Of a stretch of 64,000 bases of DNA, positions 14,663 to 23,156 are shown in pieces; position 1 is the stretch's first letter; each line of letters starts with the position of its first letter. Both the position numbers and the translations under genes were made by a program. Below the pieces are notes generated by a model. That model was not told the DNA's origin. It did no database searches and saw only the letters and a list, made by a program, of their open reading frames with translations. The DNA is from Paraburkholderia lacunae (GTDB lineage: Bacteria > Pseudomonadota > Gammaproteobacteria > Burkholderiales > Burkholderiaceae), in the NCBI RefSeq assembly GCF_003353175.1, contig NZ_QHKS01000029.1:1-64000 (forward strand). Direction: 5' to 3'.

Positions 14663-15481
14663 CTAGCCCAGAAATTCAAGCAGATCGGCATTCACCTTAT
14701 CCGCCTCGACCGTGCACATACCGTGCTGGCCACCGGGATAGACCTTGAGTGTCGCGTTCTTCACGATCGTTGCCGTCTTGCGGCCCGCCGCATCGATCGG
14801 CACGATCTGGTCGTCGTCGCCGTGCAGCACCAGCGTCGGCACGTCGATCTTCTTCAGATCCTCCGTGTAGTCGACTTCCGAAAACTGCTTGATGCAGTCG
14901 TATAGCCCCTTGATCGAGCCGGCCATGCCCTGGGCCCAGAACGAATCGATCACGCCTTGCGACACCTTCGCATTCGGACGGTTGTAGCCGTAGAACGGCA
15001 GCGCCAGGTCCTTGAAAAACTGCGAGCGATCATCAACGACACCTTTGCGGATACCGTCGAACACCTCGATCGGCAAGCCGCCGGGATTCGCCTCGGTCTT
15101 GAGCATCAGCGGCGGCACTGCGCCGATCAGCACGGCCTGCGCAACGCGCTTCGTGCCGTGGCGGCCAATGTAGTGCGCGGCTTCGCCGCCACCGGTCGAA
15201 TGGCCGACCAGCGTCGCGTCCTGCAGGTCGAGGTGTTCGATCAGCGCGGCCAGATCGTCCGCGTAGGTATCCATGTCGTTGCCATCCCACGGCTGACTCG
15301 AACGGCCATGCCCGCGCCGGTCGTGCGCGATCACCCGAAAACCCTTGTGGCCAAGGAACAACATCTGCGCATCCCAGGCGTCCGCGGACAATGGCCAGCC
15401 ATGCGAGAAGACAACCGGACGGCCGCTGCCCCAGTCCTTGTAGAAAATCTGCGTACCGTCTTTCGTGGTGATCGTGCTCAT
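14663..15481 (-). CDS. Alpha/beta hydrolase, cofactor-free haloperoxidase / arylesterase type
   Basis: A 272-residue single-domain alpha/beta hydrolase. The oxyanion strand is VVFSHGWPLSADAWD, followed by VIAHDRRGHGRSSQPWDGND. The nucleophile elbow is GHSTGGGE (Ser about residue 98), the acid is in LHGDDDQIVPID and the catalytic His in YPGGQHGMCTVEADKVNADL. Order, length and the DRRGHGRS box are those of the non-heme chloroperoxidase / arylesterase group, which hydrolyse esters and can perhydrolyse carboxylic acids. It is monocistronic and transcribed toward the cupin gene. The natural substrate is unknown. Confidence 0.88.
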   Translation of the reverse strand: MSTITTKDGTQIFYKDWGSGRPVVFSHGWPLSADAWDAQMLFLGHKGFRVIAHDRRGHGRSSQPWDGNDMDTYADDLAALIEHLDLQDATLVGHSTGGGEAAHYIGRHGTKRVAQAVLIGAVPPLMLKTEANPGGLPIEVFDGIRKGVVDDRSQFFKDLALPFYGYNRPNAKVSQGVIDSFWAQGMAGSIKGLYDCIKQFSEVDYTEDLKKIDVPTLVLHGDDDQIVPIDAAGRKTATIVKNATLKVYPGGQHGMCTVEADKVNADLLEFLG

Positions 15482-15969
15482 CTGTCAACTCCTGTTGGGC
15501 TGAAGTCTGCCGATGCCGGCAGGTGGATGAAGCGGGACTCGATGCGGCCGTTCGATGTTCGGGCCGCACGCTCATACAAGCTTGACACCGCATGTACACA
15601 TTTTTTGTGACGCGGTGGCTAAGCACCGAAGCGGTTCGTGTGGTGTTCGGAAATGGCTATTCGAATGGCGGCGCCGTGACCGTTTCAATGGACGTTTCAG
15701 GGCGTATTTCAGCCGCCGGCTAGCTGCTTGCATGGTAGGAGCAAACCATCCCATCGGCTAGCCGACAGACTGATACAAAGTCCGCTTTGACGGAGTTATT
15801 GTCTTGCCAAGGCGAACCGGCTCAGTCGATTCATAGCGGCCCTCCTTCAGCCATCCTCCCGACGTTCGATTCCCGGCCTTGTCATGTCTCCAATGCTGCC
15901 GGTCTTCGCTGATCCGCAGCAAAAACCGGCAGCGGTTCCTCAGAGCCGGTCGGACACCGGCTTGCGGGT
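15482..15969. other. Intergenic region without a recognised gene
   Basis: This gap separates the divergent hydrolase and toxin-antitoxin genes. It should hold the promoter of the hydrolase (right to left) and, at its right edge, that of the toxin-antitoxin pair. Short frames of 60-70 codons exist on both strands but are Arg-rich and without a ribosome-binding site, so I do not call them. Confidence 0.6.
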
Positions 15970-15989
15970 TAATAACATATTTGTTACTA
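15970..15989. promoter_or_regulatory. Candidate toxin-antitoxin operator
   Basis: TAATAACATATTTGTTACTA is an inverted repeat (8-nt arms TAATAACA / TGTTACTA, one mismatch, spacer TATT) in an AT-rich stretch ending 9 nt before the toxin ATG. XRE-type antitoxins autorepress through such palindromes. The AT-rich sequence may also include the -10 box. Confidence 0.65.
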
Positions 15990-15998
15990 TGGATATCA

Positions 15999-16331
15999 AT
16001 GGCATTTCTGATCGACTTCTACAACGAAAAAGTCAAAGTGAACGTTGCCTCATTGCCGAAAACGTTGCTGGCGCGCTTTCTCGCGCTGGCCGATCGGATG
16101 GAGCAATACGGTCCGAATCTCGGCGAGCCGCACACCGCGTCGATGGGCGGCGGTTTGTTCGAGATGCATCTGAAAGGCGCCGAGGGCATTGCCAGAGTGT
16201 TCTACTGCGCGATAGCGGAACGCAAGATCGTCATGCTTCACTGCTTCTTGAAGAAGTCGCAACAAACGCCGCGCAATGAGCTGGACGTAGCGCGCAAAAG
16301 ACTGCAGGTGATTAAAAATGGCAACCTATAA
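15999..16331 (+). CDS. higB: HigB-type toxin (RelE superfamily, phage Gp49-like)
   Basis: A 110-residue protein starting MAFLIDFYNEKVKVNV. The pattern of an acidic helix, MEQYGPNLGEPHTASMGGGLFEMHLKG, then ARVFYCAIAERKIVMLHCFLKKSQQTP is typical of Gp49-like HigB toxins, ribosome-associated mRNA interferases. KKSQQTP with preceding basic residues forms the usual C-terminal active-site edge. The toxin gene comes first and overlaps the antitoxin gene by 14 nt, the order characteristic of higBA. A palindrome just upstream suits autorepression. I chose the ATG at 15999; the longer in-frame start at 15879 would run through the operator. Confidence 0.85.
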   Translation: MAFLIDFYNEKVKVNVASLPKTLLARFLALADRMEQYGPNLGEPHTASMGGGLFEMHLKGAEGIARVFYCAIAERKIVMLHCFLKKSQQTPRNELDVARKRLQVIKNGNL

Positions 16332-16605
16332 GGCAATGCGTGAACGGGCACTGGCGGACCCGGAGGTACGCGCCGAATACGAGCGGCTGAACCGCGAAGA
16401 ATTTGCGCTGCTCGATCAGATGCTGGCAGCGCGGCGCGATGCCGGTCTGACTCAGGCACAGGTCGCCGAACGCATGGGCACGAAGGCGCCCGCCATCACC
16501 CGGCTTGAACGGGCGCTCGCATCGGGGCAGCACTCGCCTTCCATCGACACGTTGCGCAGGTACGCGGCCGCATGCGGCAAGCAACTGTTTATCTCGATCG
16601 CGTAG
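16318..16605 (+). CDS. higA: HigA-type antitoxin (XRE family helix-turn-helix)
   Basis: A 95-residue protein with one XRE DNA-binding domain (MLAARRDAGLTQAQVAERMG, then TKAPAITRLERALASGQHSP and SIDTLRRYAAACGKQLFISI). It would neutralise the HigB-type toxin encoded immediately upstream and repress the pair. Its start lies inside the toxin gene (14-nt overlap), so translation is coupled. Length and order match higBA modules. Confidence 0.87.
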   Translation: MATYKAMRERALADPEVRAEYERLNREEFALLDQMLAARRDAGLTQAQVAERMGTKAPAITRLERALASGQHSPSIDTLRRYAAACGKQLFISIA

Positions 16606-16739
16606 CCGGCGCACGCCACGATGAAACACCAGTTCATCTGTGGGCCGACGGGCGCGAACTACGTTGTTGCAGCGCGGTCGATTGACGCAGTTGTCACTTC
16701 AAGCGGTGTGAACGAGCGCAAGCGCGTATTCATGAAAAC

Positions 16740-16753
16740 TTGATACCCATCAA
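16740..16753. promoter_or_regulatory. FNR/ANR box upstream of the cyanide-insensitive oxidase operon
   Basis: TTGATACCCATCAA is an exact match to the FNR/ANR consensus TTGAT-N4-ATCAA. It lies 177 nt before cioA in the 16606-16930 gap and suggests oxygen-dependent control (repression or activation depending on promoter position). The rest of the gap shows nothing else I can name. Confidence 0.75.
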
Positions 16754-16930
16754 TGCTTTAGCGTCTCGAAAATCTGATTCGGCACAAAACAACGCGGTTT
16801 TTTGACGCACGTCGCGCCGCAGCAAAAAGTTCCGCCATCCCCTACTCTTGCGTCATCTGCCAAGCGCAGTGCGCACCGACAACGGTCGACGCGCGTAGTC
16901 CGCTCCCGGGCATCACGCAACCTCACGCTC

Positions 16931-18343
16931 ATGAACTCCGCACTCACGGCATTCGACCTCGCCCGCATCCAGTTTGCGTTCACCGTTTCGTTTCACATCG
17001 TTTTTCCGGCACTGAGCATCGGCCTCGCCAGCTTCATCGCCGTGCTCGAATGGCGCTGGCTCAAAACCGGCAAGGCGTACTACAAAGATCTTTGCCTGTT
17101 CTGGTCGAAGATCTTCGCAGTCGCCTTCGGCATGGGTGTCGTCTCCGGCGTGGTGATGAGCTATCAGTTCGGCACCAACTGGTCGGGCTTCTCCAGTTTT
17201 GCCGGTCCCGTCACCGGACCGCTTCTGATGTACGAAGTGATGACGGCGTTCTTCCTCGAAGCGGGCTTCCTCGGCATCATGCTGTTCGGCTGGCAGCGCG
17301 TGAGTCCGCGCGCTCACTTCGGCGCGACGCTGATGGTGGCGATCGGCACACTGATCTCGACCTTCTGGATCCTCGCCTCGAATAGCTGGATGCAGACGCC
17401 GCAAGGCTTCGAAGTCGTGAACGGCCGCGTCGTGCCGCTCGACTGGTTCAAGATCGTCTTCAATCCGTCGTTCCCGTACCGGCTCGCGCACATGGCGCTG
17501 GCGGCGTTCATCGTCGCGGGGCTGGTGGTGTCGGCGGTGGGCGCATGGCATCTATTGCGAGGGCGGCGCGATCCGGCCGTCAAGAAGATGTTCTCGATGG
17601 CGCTCTGGCTGCTGCTGATCCTCACGCCGATCCAGGCGTTCGTCGGCGATCAGCACGGTTTGAACACGCGCGAATATCAGCCGGCCAAGATCGCCGCGAT
17701 CGAAGGTCTGTGGGAAACCGAGAAAGGCGGCACCGCGCTGAATCTGTTCGGCATCCCGGACATGCAGGCGGAAACCACACGCTATGCGGTGTCGGTTCCG
17801 CATCTCGGCAGCCTGATCCTCACCCATAGCTGGGACGGCGAGATTCGCGGCCTGAAGGAATTCCCGCCGCAAGACCGGCCGAACTCGACGGTGGTGTTCT
17901 GGAGCTTCCGCATCATGGCCGGGCTCGGCGTGCTGATGATCCTGATGTCGGTAACCGCGTGGGCATTGCGCCGCGGCGACAGACTGTTCGAAGCGAAGTG
18001 GTTCCAGCGGCTCGCCATCGCGATGGGCCCGACCGGCTTCATCACGCTGCTGGCCGGCTGGGTCACCACGGAGGCAGGCCGTCAGCCGTGGGTGGTGTAC
18101 GGCGTGATGCGCACGTCGCAGGCGGTGTCGCCGCTCACCACGCAACAGGTCGGCATCTCGCTGATGGCGTTCGTGCTCGTCTACTTCCTGGTGTTCGGCA
18201 CCGGCATCTACTACATGCTCAAGCTGATGCGCTCGGGTCCGGCACTGCCGGGACAGACGCCGCACGGCGTGCCGGAGCACTCGCCGGATGGGACCGCACG
18301 CCGCCCGCTGTCGGCCGCCGATCAGCTGATCGATGTCGCCTGA
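16931..18343 (+). CDS. cioA: Cytochrome bd-type quinol oxidase subunit I, cyanide-insensitive type
   Basis: A 470-residue membrane subunit with about nine transmembrane helices that binds hemes b and d and oxidises quinol while reducing O2 to water. Signatures: FDLARIQFAFTVSFHIVFPA (heme-ligand His), FAVAFGMGVVSGVVMSYQFG, LEAGFLGIMLFGW, NSWMQTPQGF, a short Q loop (FVGDQHGLNTREYQPAK), and GWVTTEAGRQPWVVYGVMRT. The short Q loop and overall length fit the CioA branch rather than E. coli CydA. I start at 16931 (MNSALTAFDLARIQFAF), not the longer upstream frame, because this is the family N-terminus. It is first in the operon with cioB and the DUF2474 gene. Confidence 0.93.
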   Translation: MNSALTAFDLARIQFAFTVSFHIVFPALSIGLASFIAVLEWRWLKTGKAYYKDLCLFWSKIFAVAFGMGVVSGVVMSYQFGTNWSGFSSFAGPVTGPLLMYEVMTAFFLEAGFLGIMLFGWQRVSPRAHFGATLMVAIGTLISTFWILASNSWMQTPQGFEVVNGRVVPLDWFKIVFNPSFPYRLAHMALAAFIVAGLVVSAVGAWHLLRGRRDPAVKKMFSMALWLLLILTPIQAFVGDQHGLNTREYQPAKIAAIEGLWETEKGGTALNLFGIPDMQAETTRYAVSVPHLGSLILTHSWDGEIRGLKEFPPQDRPNSTVVFWSFRIMAGLGVLMILMSVTAWALRRGDRLFEAKWFQRLAIAMGPTGFITLLAGWVTTEAGRQPWVVYGVMRTSQAVSPLTTQQVGISLMAFVLVYFLVFGTGIYYMLKLMRSGPALPGQTPHGVPEHSPDGTARRPLSAADQLIDVA

Positions 18344-18350
18344 CCGTAAC

Positions 18351-18390
18351 GGCTTCACTACCCGCTTCACTACCTGCTTCACTACCCGCT
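18351..18390. repeat. 12-bp tandem repeat, three units plus part
   Basis: The unit SGCTTCACTACC is repeated three times with a partial fourth (CGCT) in the 60-nt cioA-cioB gap. It ends before the ribosome-binding site (GACGAGAT) of cioB, so variation in copy number would change only the spacing between the genes. Confidence 0.85.
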
Positions 18391-18403
18391 GACGAGATAA
18401 AAA

Positions 18404-19408
18404 ATGGACGTAACCGTGGTGTGGGCCGCGATCATCGCGCTGGGCCTGTTCATGTATGTGGTGCTCGACGGCTTCGATCTGGGCATCGGCATCGTATTTC
18501 CGTTCTTCCCCGATGAAAAGGAACGCGACCTGATGATGAACACGGTCGCGCCCGTGTGGGACGGCAACGAAACCTGGCTGGTGCTCGGCGGCGCGGGTCT
18601 GTTCGCGGTGTTCCCGGCGGTGTATTCGACGGTGCTGTCCGCGCTCTATCTGCCGCTGATCTTCATGCTCGCGTGCCTGATCTTTCGCGGCGTGTCGTTC
18701 GAGATTCGCGCCAAGGCCAAGCGCACGAAGCATATGTGGGATCTGGCGTTCATCGGCGGCTCGGCGGGCGCGGCGTTCTTCCAGGGCATCGTGCTGGGCG
18801 CCTTCCTGCAAGGCATTCCGGTAGTCGACGGCGCCTATGCCGGCGACGCCTTCGGCTGGCTCACGCCGTTCAGCCTGCTGACGGGTCTCGGCCTACTCGT
18901 CACCTATGCGCTGCTCGGCTGCTGCTGGCTGGTGGCGAAAACCGAAGGCGATCTGCAACGCCGCCTGCATCGCGTGGTGTGGCCGCTGACGATCGTGCTG
19001 CTCGGGTTCATCGCGATAGTCAGCCTGTGGACGCCGCTGCAAGATCCGAACATCGCGCAACGCTGGTTCGACGACGGCCTCTTCTACCGCCTGCTGCCGG
19101 TGCCGTTCCTCGTGGCCATCTGCGCGTTCTTCATGCATCGCGCGGTGCGTGAACGGCATCACAACACGCCGTTCGTGCTGGCACTGACGCTGGTGCTGCT
19201 GGGCTACGCCGGGCTGCTGGTGAGCCTGTGGCCGTATGCGATTCCGTCGAGCATGACGCTCTGGCAAGCGGCCGCGCCGCGTTCGAGCCAGATGTTCACG
19301 CTGGTCGGCGCGGCGGTGATTCTGCCGATCATCATCGGCTATACGACGATGGGTTATTGGGTATTTCGCGGCAAGGTGCGTCATGGCGACCAACATCACT
19401 ATCACTAA
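18404..19408 (+). CDS. cioB: Cytochrome bd-type quinol oxidase subunit II, cyanide-insensitive type
   Basis: A 334-residue membrane protein with about eight to nine helices, structural partner of CioA. It starts MDVTVVWAAIIALGLFMYVVLDGFDLGIGIVF and holds the family markers MMNTVAPVWDGNETWLVLGGAGLFAVFPAVY, YLPLIFMLACLIFRGVSFEIR and YTTMGYWVFRGKV at the C-terminus. It lies 60 nt after cioA and overlaps the following small gene by 26 nt. Confidence 0.93.
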   Translation: MDVTVVWAAIIALGLFMYVVLDGFDLGIGIVFPFFPDEKERDLMMNTVAPVWDGNETWLVLGGAGLFAVFPAVYSTVLSALYLPLIFMLACLIFRGVSFEIRAKAKRTKHMWDLAFIGGSAGAAFFQGIVLGAFLQGIPVVDGAYAGDAFGWLTPFSLLTGLGLLVTYALLGCCWLVAKTEGDLQRRLHRVVWPLTIVLLGFIAIVSLWTPLQDPNIAQRWFDDGLFYRLLPVPFLVAICAFFMHRAVRERHHNTPFVLALTLVLLGYAGLLVSLWPYAIPSSMTLWQAAAPRSSQMFTLVGAAVILPIIIGYTTMGYWVFRGKVRHGDQHHYH

Positions 19409-19562
19409 GCAGGCGGGCGGCCATGCCGCTCGCCCATCTTCGCGCAAACTGCCCGGCTGGCTGTGGTTCATTGCGCTGTGGTGCTTCGGCGTGGCCTCGG
19501 CGATGTCGCTCGGTTTCGCATTCAAGCTTCTGATGAACGCGACCTTATTCGCCGTCAGGTAG
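19383..19562 (+). CDS. DUF2474-type small membrane protein of the cio operon
   Basis: A 59-residue protein too short for ordinary gene calling. It starts MATNITITKQAGGHAARPSS and has one transmembrane segment in LPGWLWFIALWCFGVASAMS followed by LGFAFKLLM. Size, the single helix, the PGWLWFIALWCFGV pattern and position directly after cioB (26-nt overlap) match DUF2474 proteins that accompany cyanide-insensitive bd oxidases. By analogy with CydX it may be a small accessory subunit, but I know of no direct proof. Confidence 0.75.
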   Translation: MATNITITKQAGGHAARPSSRKLPGWLWFIALWCFGVASAMSLGFAFKLLMNATLFAVR

Positions 19563-20075
19563 ATGCCTGTTTTGTGCGATTTCATCCGGTCTACATACCC
19601 TTCGGGATCCTGTGTGTGGACGGCTTCAAAAAAGGAGTGTGCGGCTCGTCTACCTAGCAAGCCGGAACCTACGCGCGGGAGACCTACCTTACCCAGAACG
19701 CTGGTCCATCGAACCAGCCGGCGATCGTTCAGAGAATCACTGAGAGTCATTGAGAGTCAGTTGAGCGGCAACCCGCAAGGCGCGCCGTGTCACCGATCGG
19801 CATATGATCGCGGGGTAGCAGGCGATGACGCGATGCACAGGGAGCGGCCTCCGCCTTCAAGGAGGCTCGCAGCAAAGAAAGCGCCACGGGCCGCGGCATG
19901 ACGGGAAGCATGACCCGGCGTGCCGCGGACTGACGGCCGGGGGTGCGACGGGGGTCGCACCATTTGCGCCGGCAGCCGGGCGGACACTTTCGCTGGCGAA
20001 GCGGCAAAATAGAAGTACAACGAGCAGTACGACGGTGGTAGTCAACAACGCGCAGGCCCGACTCGCGGAGACATC
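19563..20075. other. Intergenic region without a recognised gene
   Basis: About 510 nt separate the cio operon from the LuxR-type regulator. Short frames on both strands are Arg-rich, lack ribosome-binding sites and have no recognisable domain. A small direct repeat of GAGAGTCA-type sequence occurs near 19742-19760. The promoter of the gene at 20076 must lie near the right edge. Confidence 0.6.
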
Positions 20076-20822
20076 ATGAAGTTTCTTGTGGCCGACGACC
20101 ATGAACTGATCCGGCAAGGCGTGAAGGGGCTGCTGCGCGGGCTCGATCCCGACGCCCAGTTCGACGAGGCCGACAGCTGGGAAACCCTCGCCGCCGCGGC
20201 GCGTCCCGACGCGGATCACGATCTGGCGATCGTCGATCTGCATATGCCGGGCATGAGCGGCGCGTCATCGCTGGAATTGCTGCTGAAGGCGAACCCCGCG
20301 TTGCCGGTGGTCGTGCTCTCCGCCGAAGAATCGCCCGACGAGATGCGCGCAGTGCTGGCGGCCGGCGCACTCGGCTTCGTGCCGAAGCGGCAGCCTGCCA
20401 GCGTCATGCTCAAGGCCATCGAACTGGTGTTGTCGGGCGGCGCCTATGTGCCGATGGAAGCGCTCAGCCTGCTAGGTTCGCGCGACGCGCAAGCCGCGCC
20501 GGTGCATGCTGAAGCGTCCGCCGAGGCGTCGGCTCAGGCGTGCGGCCATGCCGGCGCCGCGCTGACCGAACCCATCGCGCAGATCCAGGCGTTGCAGCCG
20601 CATCAGCAGCATCTGCTGGAGAATCTGTCGCCAAGGCAGCAGGACATCATGCGGCTCGTTCATCGCGGCTGGACCAACAAGATGATCGCGCGTGAGCTGG
20701 GTGTCGCCGAAGGGACGGTCAAAGTGCATCTGTCAGTGATTTTCCGGGCGCTCGGCGTGCACAACCGCTCGACGGCGATCGCCGTGATCAACGGCTGGCT
20801 GGAAGCCGGCAAAACCCTGTAG
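20076..20822 (+). CDS. NarL/LuxR-type response regulator
   Basis: A 248-residue regulator. The receiver (residues 1-120) has FLVADDHELIRQG, phospho-acceptor Asp54 in LAIVDLHMPGMSG and Lys in GFVPKRQPASV. A linker of about 50 residues is rich in Ala, Glu and Gln. The C-terminal LuxR helix-turn-helix reads LSPRQQDIMRLVHRGWTNKM, then IARELGVAEGTVKVHLSVIFRALGVHNRS. It is convergent with the hybrid histidine kinase at 20856-22805, so the two probably form one signalling system. Targets are unknown. Confidence 0.9.
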   Translation: MKFLVADDHELIRQGVKGLLRGLDPDAQFDEADSWETLAAAARPDADHDLAIVDLHMPGMSGASSLELLLKANPALPVVVLSAEESPDEMRAVLAAGALGFVPKRQPASVMLKAIELVLSGGAYVPMEALSLLGSRDAQAAPVHAEASAEASAQACGHAGAALTEPIAQIQALQPHQQHLLENLSPRQQDIMRLVHRGWTNKMIARELGVAEGTVKVHLSVIFRALGVHNRSTAIAVINGWLEAGKTL

Positions 20823-20837
20823 CGTTCGCTCAGACAC

Positions 20838-20857
20838 AGGCGGCGTGCGCGCCGCCT
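20838..20857. terminator. Shared terminator hairpin of the convergent regulator and kinase genes
   Basis: AGGCGGCG (20838-20845) and CGCCGCCT (20850-20857) are perfectly complementary over a TGCG loop. The hairpin lies 15 nt after the regulator stop and reaches the kinase stop codon (20856-20858). It lacks a T run. Confidence 0.5.
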
Positions 20858-22805
20858 ACTGTTGCGACTCGCTTTGAGATTGGCTCTGCATCTGGTTGCG
20901 TAGCGGGATCTGCGGCTTGGTCTGCAGTGAATTCTGCGGCTCGCGCCCCACTTCGTTCCCTTCATTACTTTCGTTCAGCTCGCTCTGCGCTCTCCGCGGT
21001 TCGCCCGCGCGCCGCTCGACGGCGGCCGCTGCCCGCCCTTTATCCAGATCCGCCTGCTGCCACAGCATTTCCAGCGTGCGCCGCAAACGCGCCGGCGTAA
21101 CCGGCTTGTGCAGCACCGGAATCCCCTGCAAGGCCAGCGCCGCCAGTTCCGCCGACGCCATATCGCCGGTAATCAGCAGCGTCACCACGCCGTCATGGCC
21201 CGTTTGCGCGAGCACGTTGCGCACGGCAGTCAGCGCCTGCGCGCCGGTTCGATGGTTCGCCAACTGGTAGTCGCATAACACGGCATCCGGCACGAAGCCG
21301 TCGCCGAGCGCCTCGAGCGCGTCGATTTCGTGGCGTGCGCCGCGCACGCTGCAGCCCCAGCGCGCCAACAGGCTGGCGAGGCCTTCGAGAATCGACGGGT
21401 CGTCGTCAATGCACAGCACGCGCCGCCCTTGCGCCGACGGGCCGCCCGTCACCGCTTCGTTCAGGCTCGCGACAATCCCGCCGGCGTCGCCCGCCTGCAC
21501 CGGAAAGCGGAACACCGAACCGCGGCCCGGCGCCGAGCGCACCTGCAATTCGCCGCCGAGCAAACCGACCAGCCGCTTCACGGTAGGCAGGCCGAGGCCA
21601 TGCCCCTGGCGCGCGTCGCGCTGCGGATTGGCGACCTGATAGAACTCCTCGAAAATGCGCTCATGCTCTTCGGCCGGGATGCCGATGCCCGAATCGCGCA
21701 CCTCGATATAGCCTCCCGAACGCTGCCCCGCGCGGCGCAAGCCCACCCAGATCGCGCCTTCCTCGGTATAGCGCACTGCGTTCGAGAGCAGGTTGCTCAG
21801 CACGCGTTCGAGCAGCACCGGATCGTCGTGAACGACCATCGCGGTCGGCGCGATCCGCAGTGCCAGCCCTTTGGCCGCCGCCTGCGGCCGGTACTGGCTG
21901 CCGACCCGCTCGAACAGTTCGGAGAGCCGGAAATGCAGGCGGATCACCTGGGTCACGCCGCTTTCGAGCCGCGCCAGATCGAGCACCTGATTGAACAACT
22001 GGTTCAGCGCCTCGACGTTATAGACGATGTGCTCGGCGGTCTTCGCATGCTGCAGGGGCGTCGCCGCCGCGTCGTTGAGCGAGGCCGCCAGCAGGCCGAT
22101 CGCATGCAGCGGCTGGCGCAGATCGTGGCTCGCGGCGGCAAAAAAGCGCGTTTTGGCAAGGCTGGCTTCTTCGGCGACACGCTTTTGCGCGGCCAGCGAC
22201 TCCGCCAGATATTGCTGATCCACCCGCGCCTGCACGACGCGCTGGAACAGCTTGCGGTAACTCAGCGCATAGACGTTGATCGCGCAGAAAAAAAACGCGA
22301 GGACAATCGCGAGAATCGTGCGGTCGAACGTATGGGTGCCGAAATGCAGCACGATCGACGGCAATAGCAGGAACGGAATCGCGGTCGAAAAATTCAGCAG
22401 ATCGAAACCGTTCGACATGAACACGCCCGCCGCCAGGGTGACCAGCATCACGGTATGCAGCAGCGGCAGATCGGTTTGGGGACTCTGGAACGCGAACCAG
22501 ATCGCGACGCCCGGCGCGCTGTACAAAAGCATGCCGCGCAATGCGTGCAGGTAGATCCACGCTCGCGGCGTGACGAGGTCCGGGTAACGGCGATTGCAGA
22601 TCCATAGCGCGAGGCTGCCGCAATTGGCCGCCGCGTAGAACCCGAAGCACGCAATGAACAGCGGCGGCGACGGGATATTCGGCCAGTAGATCGCTACCAG
22701 TACGGCAATCGAAAACCAGTGTGAAAAGAATGCGATCGGGTCCTGGGCGTACAGCACGCGCACCAGGTCTTCGTCGATCGCACGCTGCATAGGGTCGGCC
22801 CGCAT
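20856..22805 (-). CDS. Hybrid sensor histidine kinase with C-terminal receiver
   Basis: A 649-residue membrane kinase. Residues 25-175 contain about five to six transmembrane helices forming the sensor. HisKA has TRFFAAASHDLRQPLHAIGL with His227, and the ATPase shows LLSNAVRYTEEGAIWV and RQGHGLGLPTVKRLVGLLGG. A receiver follows (residues about 460-580: VLCIDDDPSILEGL, phospho-acceptor Asp in PDAVLCDYQLANHRTG, Lys in VLHKPVTPARLRR). The last 45 residues are low-complexity (QSQSESQQ). The ATG at 22805 follows AAAGGAG. Its mRNA leader is the repeat element 22814-22951. The LuxR-type regulator at 20076 is the likely partner. Confidence 0.9.
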   Translation of the reverse strand: MRADPMQRAIDEDLVRVLYAQDPIAFFSHWFSIAVLVAIYWPNIPSPPLFIACFGFYAAANCGSLALWICNRRYPDLVTPRAWIYLHALRGMLLYSAPGVAIWFAFQSPQTDLPLLHTVMLVTLAAGVFMSNGFDLLNFSTAIPFLLLPSIVLHFGTHTFDRTILAIVLAFFFCAINVYALSYRKLFQRVVQARVDQQYLAESLAAQKRVAEEASLAKTRFFAAASHDLRQPLHAIGLLAASLNDAAATPLQHAKTAEHIVYNVEALNQLFNQVLDLARLESGVTQVIRLHFRLSELFERVGSQYRPQAAAKGLALRIAPTAMVVHDDPVLLERVLSNLLSNAVRYTEEGAIWVGLRRAGQRSGGYIEVRDSGIGIPAEEHERIFEEFYQVANPQRDARQGHGLGLPTVKRLVGLLGGELQVRSAPGRGSVFRFPVQAGDAGGIVASLNEAVTGGPSAQGRRVLCIDDDPSILEGLASLLARWGCSVRGARHEIDALEALGDGFVPDAVLCDYQLANHRTGAQALTAVRNVLAQTGHDGVVTLLITGDMASAELAALALQGIPVLHKPVTPARLRRTLEMLWQQADLDKGRAAAAVERRAGEPRRAQSELNESNEGNEVGREPQNSLQTKPQIPLRNQMQSQSQSESQQ

Positions 22806-22813
22806 CCTGCGGT

Positions 22814-22951
22814 CTCCTTTGTCGATCGGAGTTTGTCGGCCGGAGTTAGTGCTTTAGCTGTCGGCCGGAGTTAGTGCTTTAGCACTTACTCCGGGCCCAT
22901 GCAAAGCCCTTACTCCGACCGACAGCAGAGCACTTACTCCGGTCCCATGCA
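22814..22951 (-). promoter_or_regulatory. Repeat-built 5' leader element, copy B (ends in the ribosome-binding site of the kinase at 22805)
   Basis: Read toward the kinase gene, three GGAGTAAG-type units (22-30 nt each) are followed by two GCACTAACTCCGG units and then AACTCCGATCGACAAAGGAG (22814-22833), whose GGAG is the kinase ribosome-binding site. The first unit shares 22 identical nt with copy A at 779. The middle contains a hairpin with arms CCGGAGTAAGTGCT and AGCACTAACTCCGG (one A-A mismatch, AA loop). CTCC just upstream can pair with the GGAG. This element and the array at 23157 lie in the 22806-23409 gap; I see no gene there. Confidence 0.7.
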
Positions 22952-23156
22952 CCGCATCGTGCACGGCAAGCTCGATGGCTTAGCGCGAGGGGTCAGCGAA
23001 ACAGAGGTCGCGGGCCGGGCGCGCTGCGCAAAAGGTACTGCATTGTTCTGCTGCGCCGCTGCAGCATTCTGGTGCGGCGCACGGTTCTTTTTCACGGTGA
23101 GGCGGACGACGAAACGCGCGGCGGGCCGGATGAAGGGCCGGAGGCGGGTCAACTGG

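Noticed and set aside
15572..15754. 60-codon reverse frame in the hydrolase to toxin gap
   Set aside because: Highly basic, no ribosome-binding site, and composition like random GC-rich sequence.
19563..20075. Small gene in the gap after the cio operon
   Set aside because: Frames are Arg-rich, lack ribosome-binding sites and show no domain.
22814..22951. CRISPR array at the repeat cluster
   Set aside because: Units are complementary pairs without unique spacers of constant length, and no cas genes are near.
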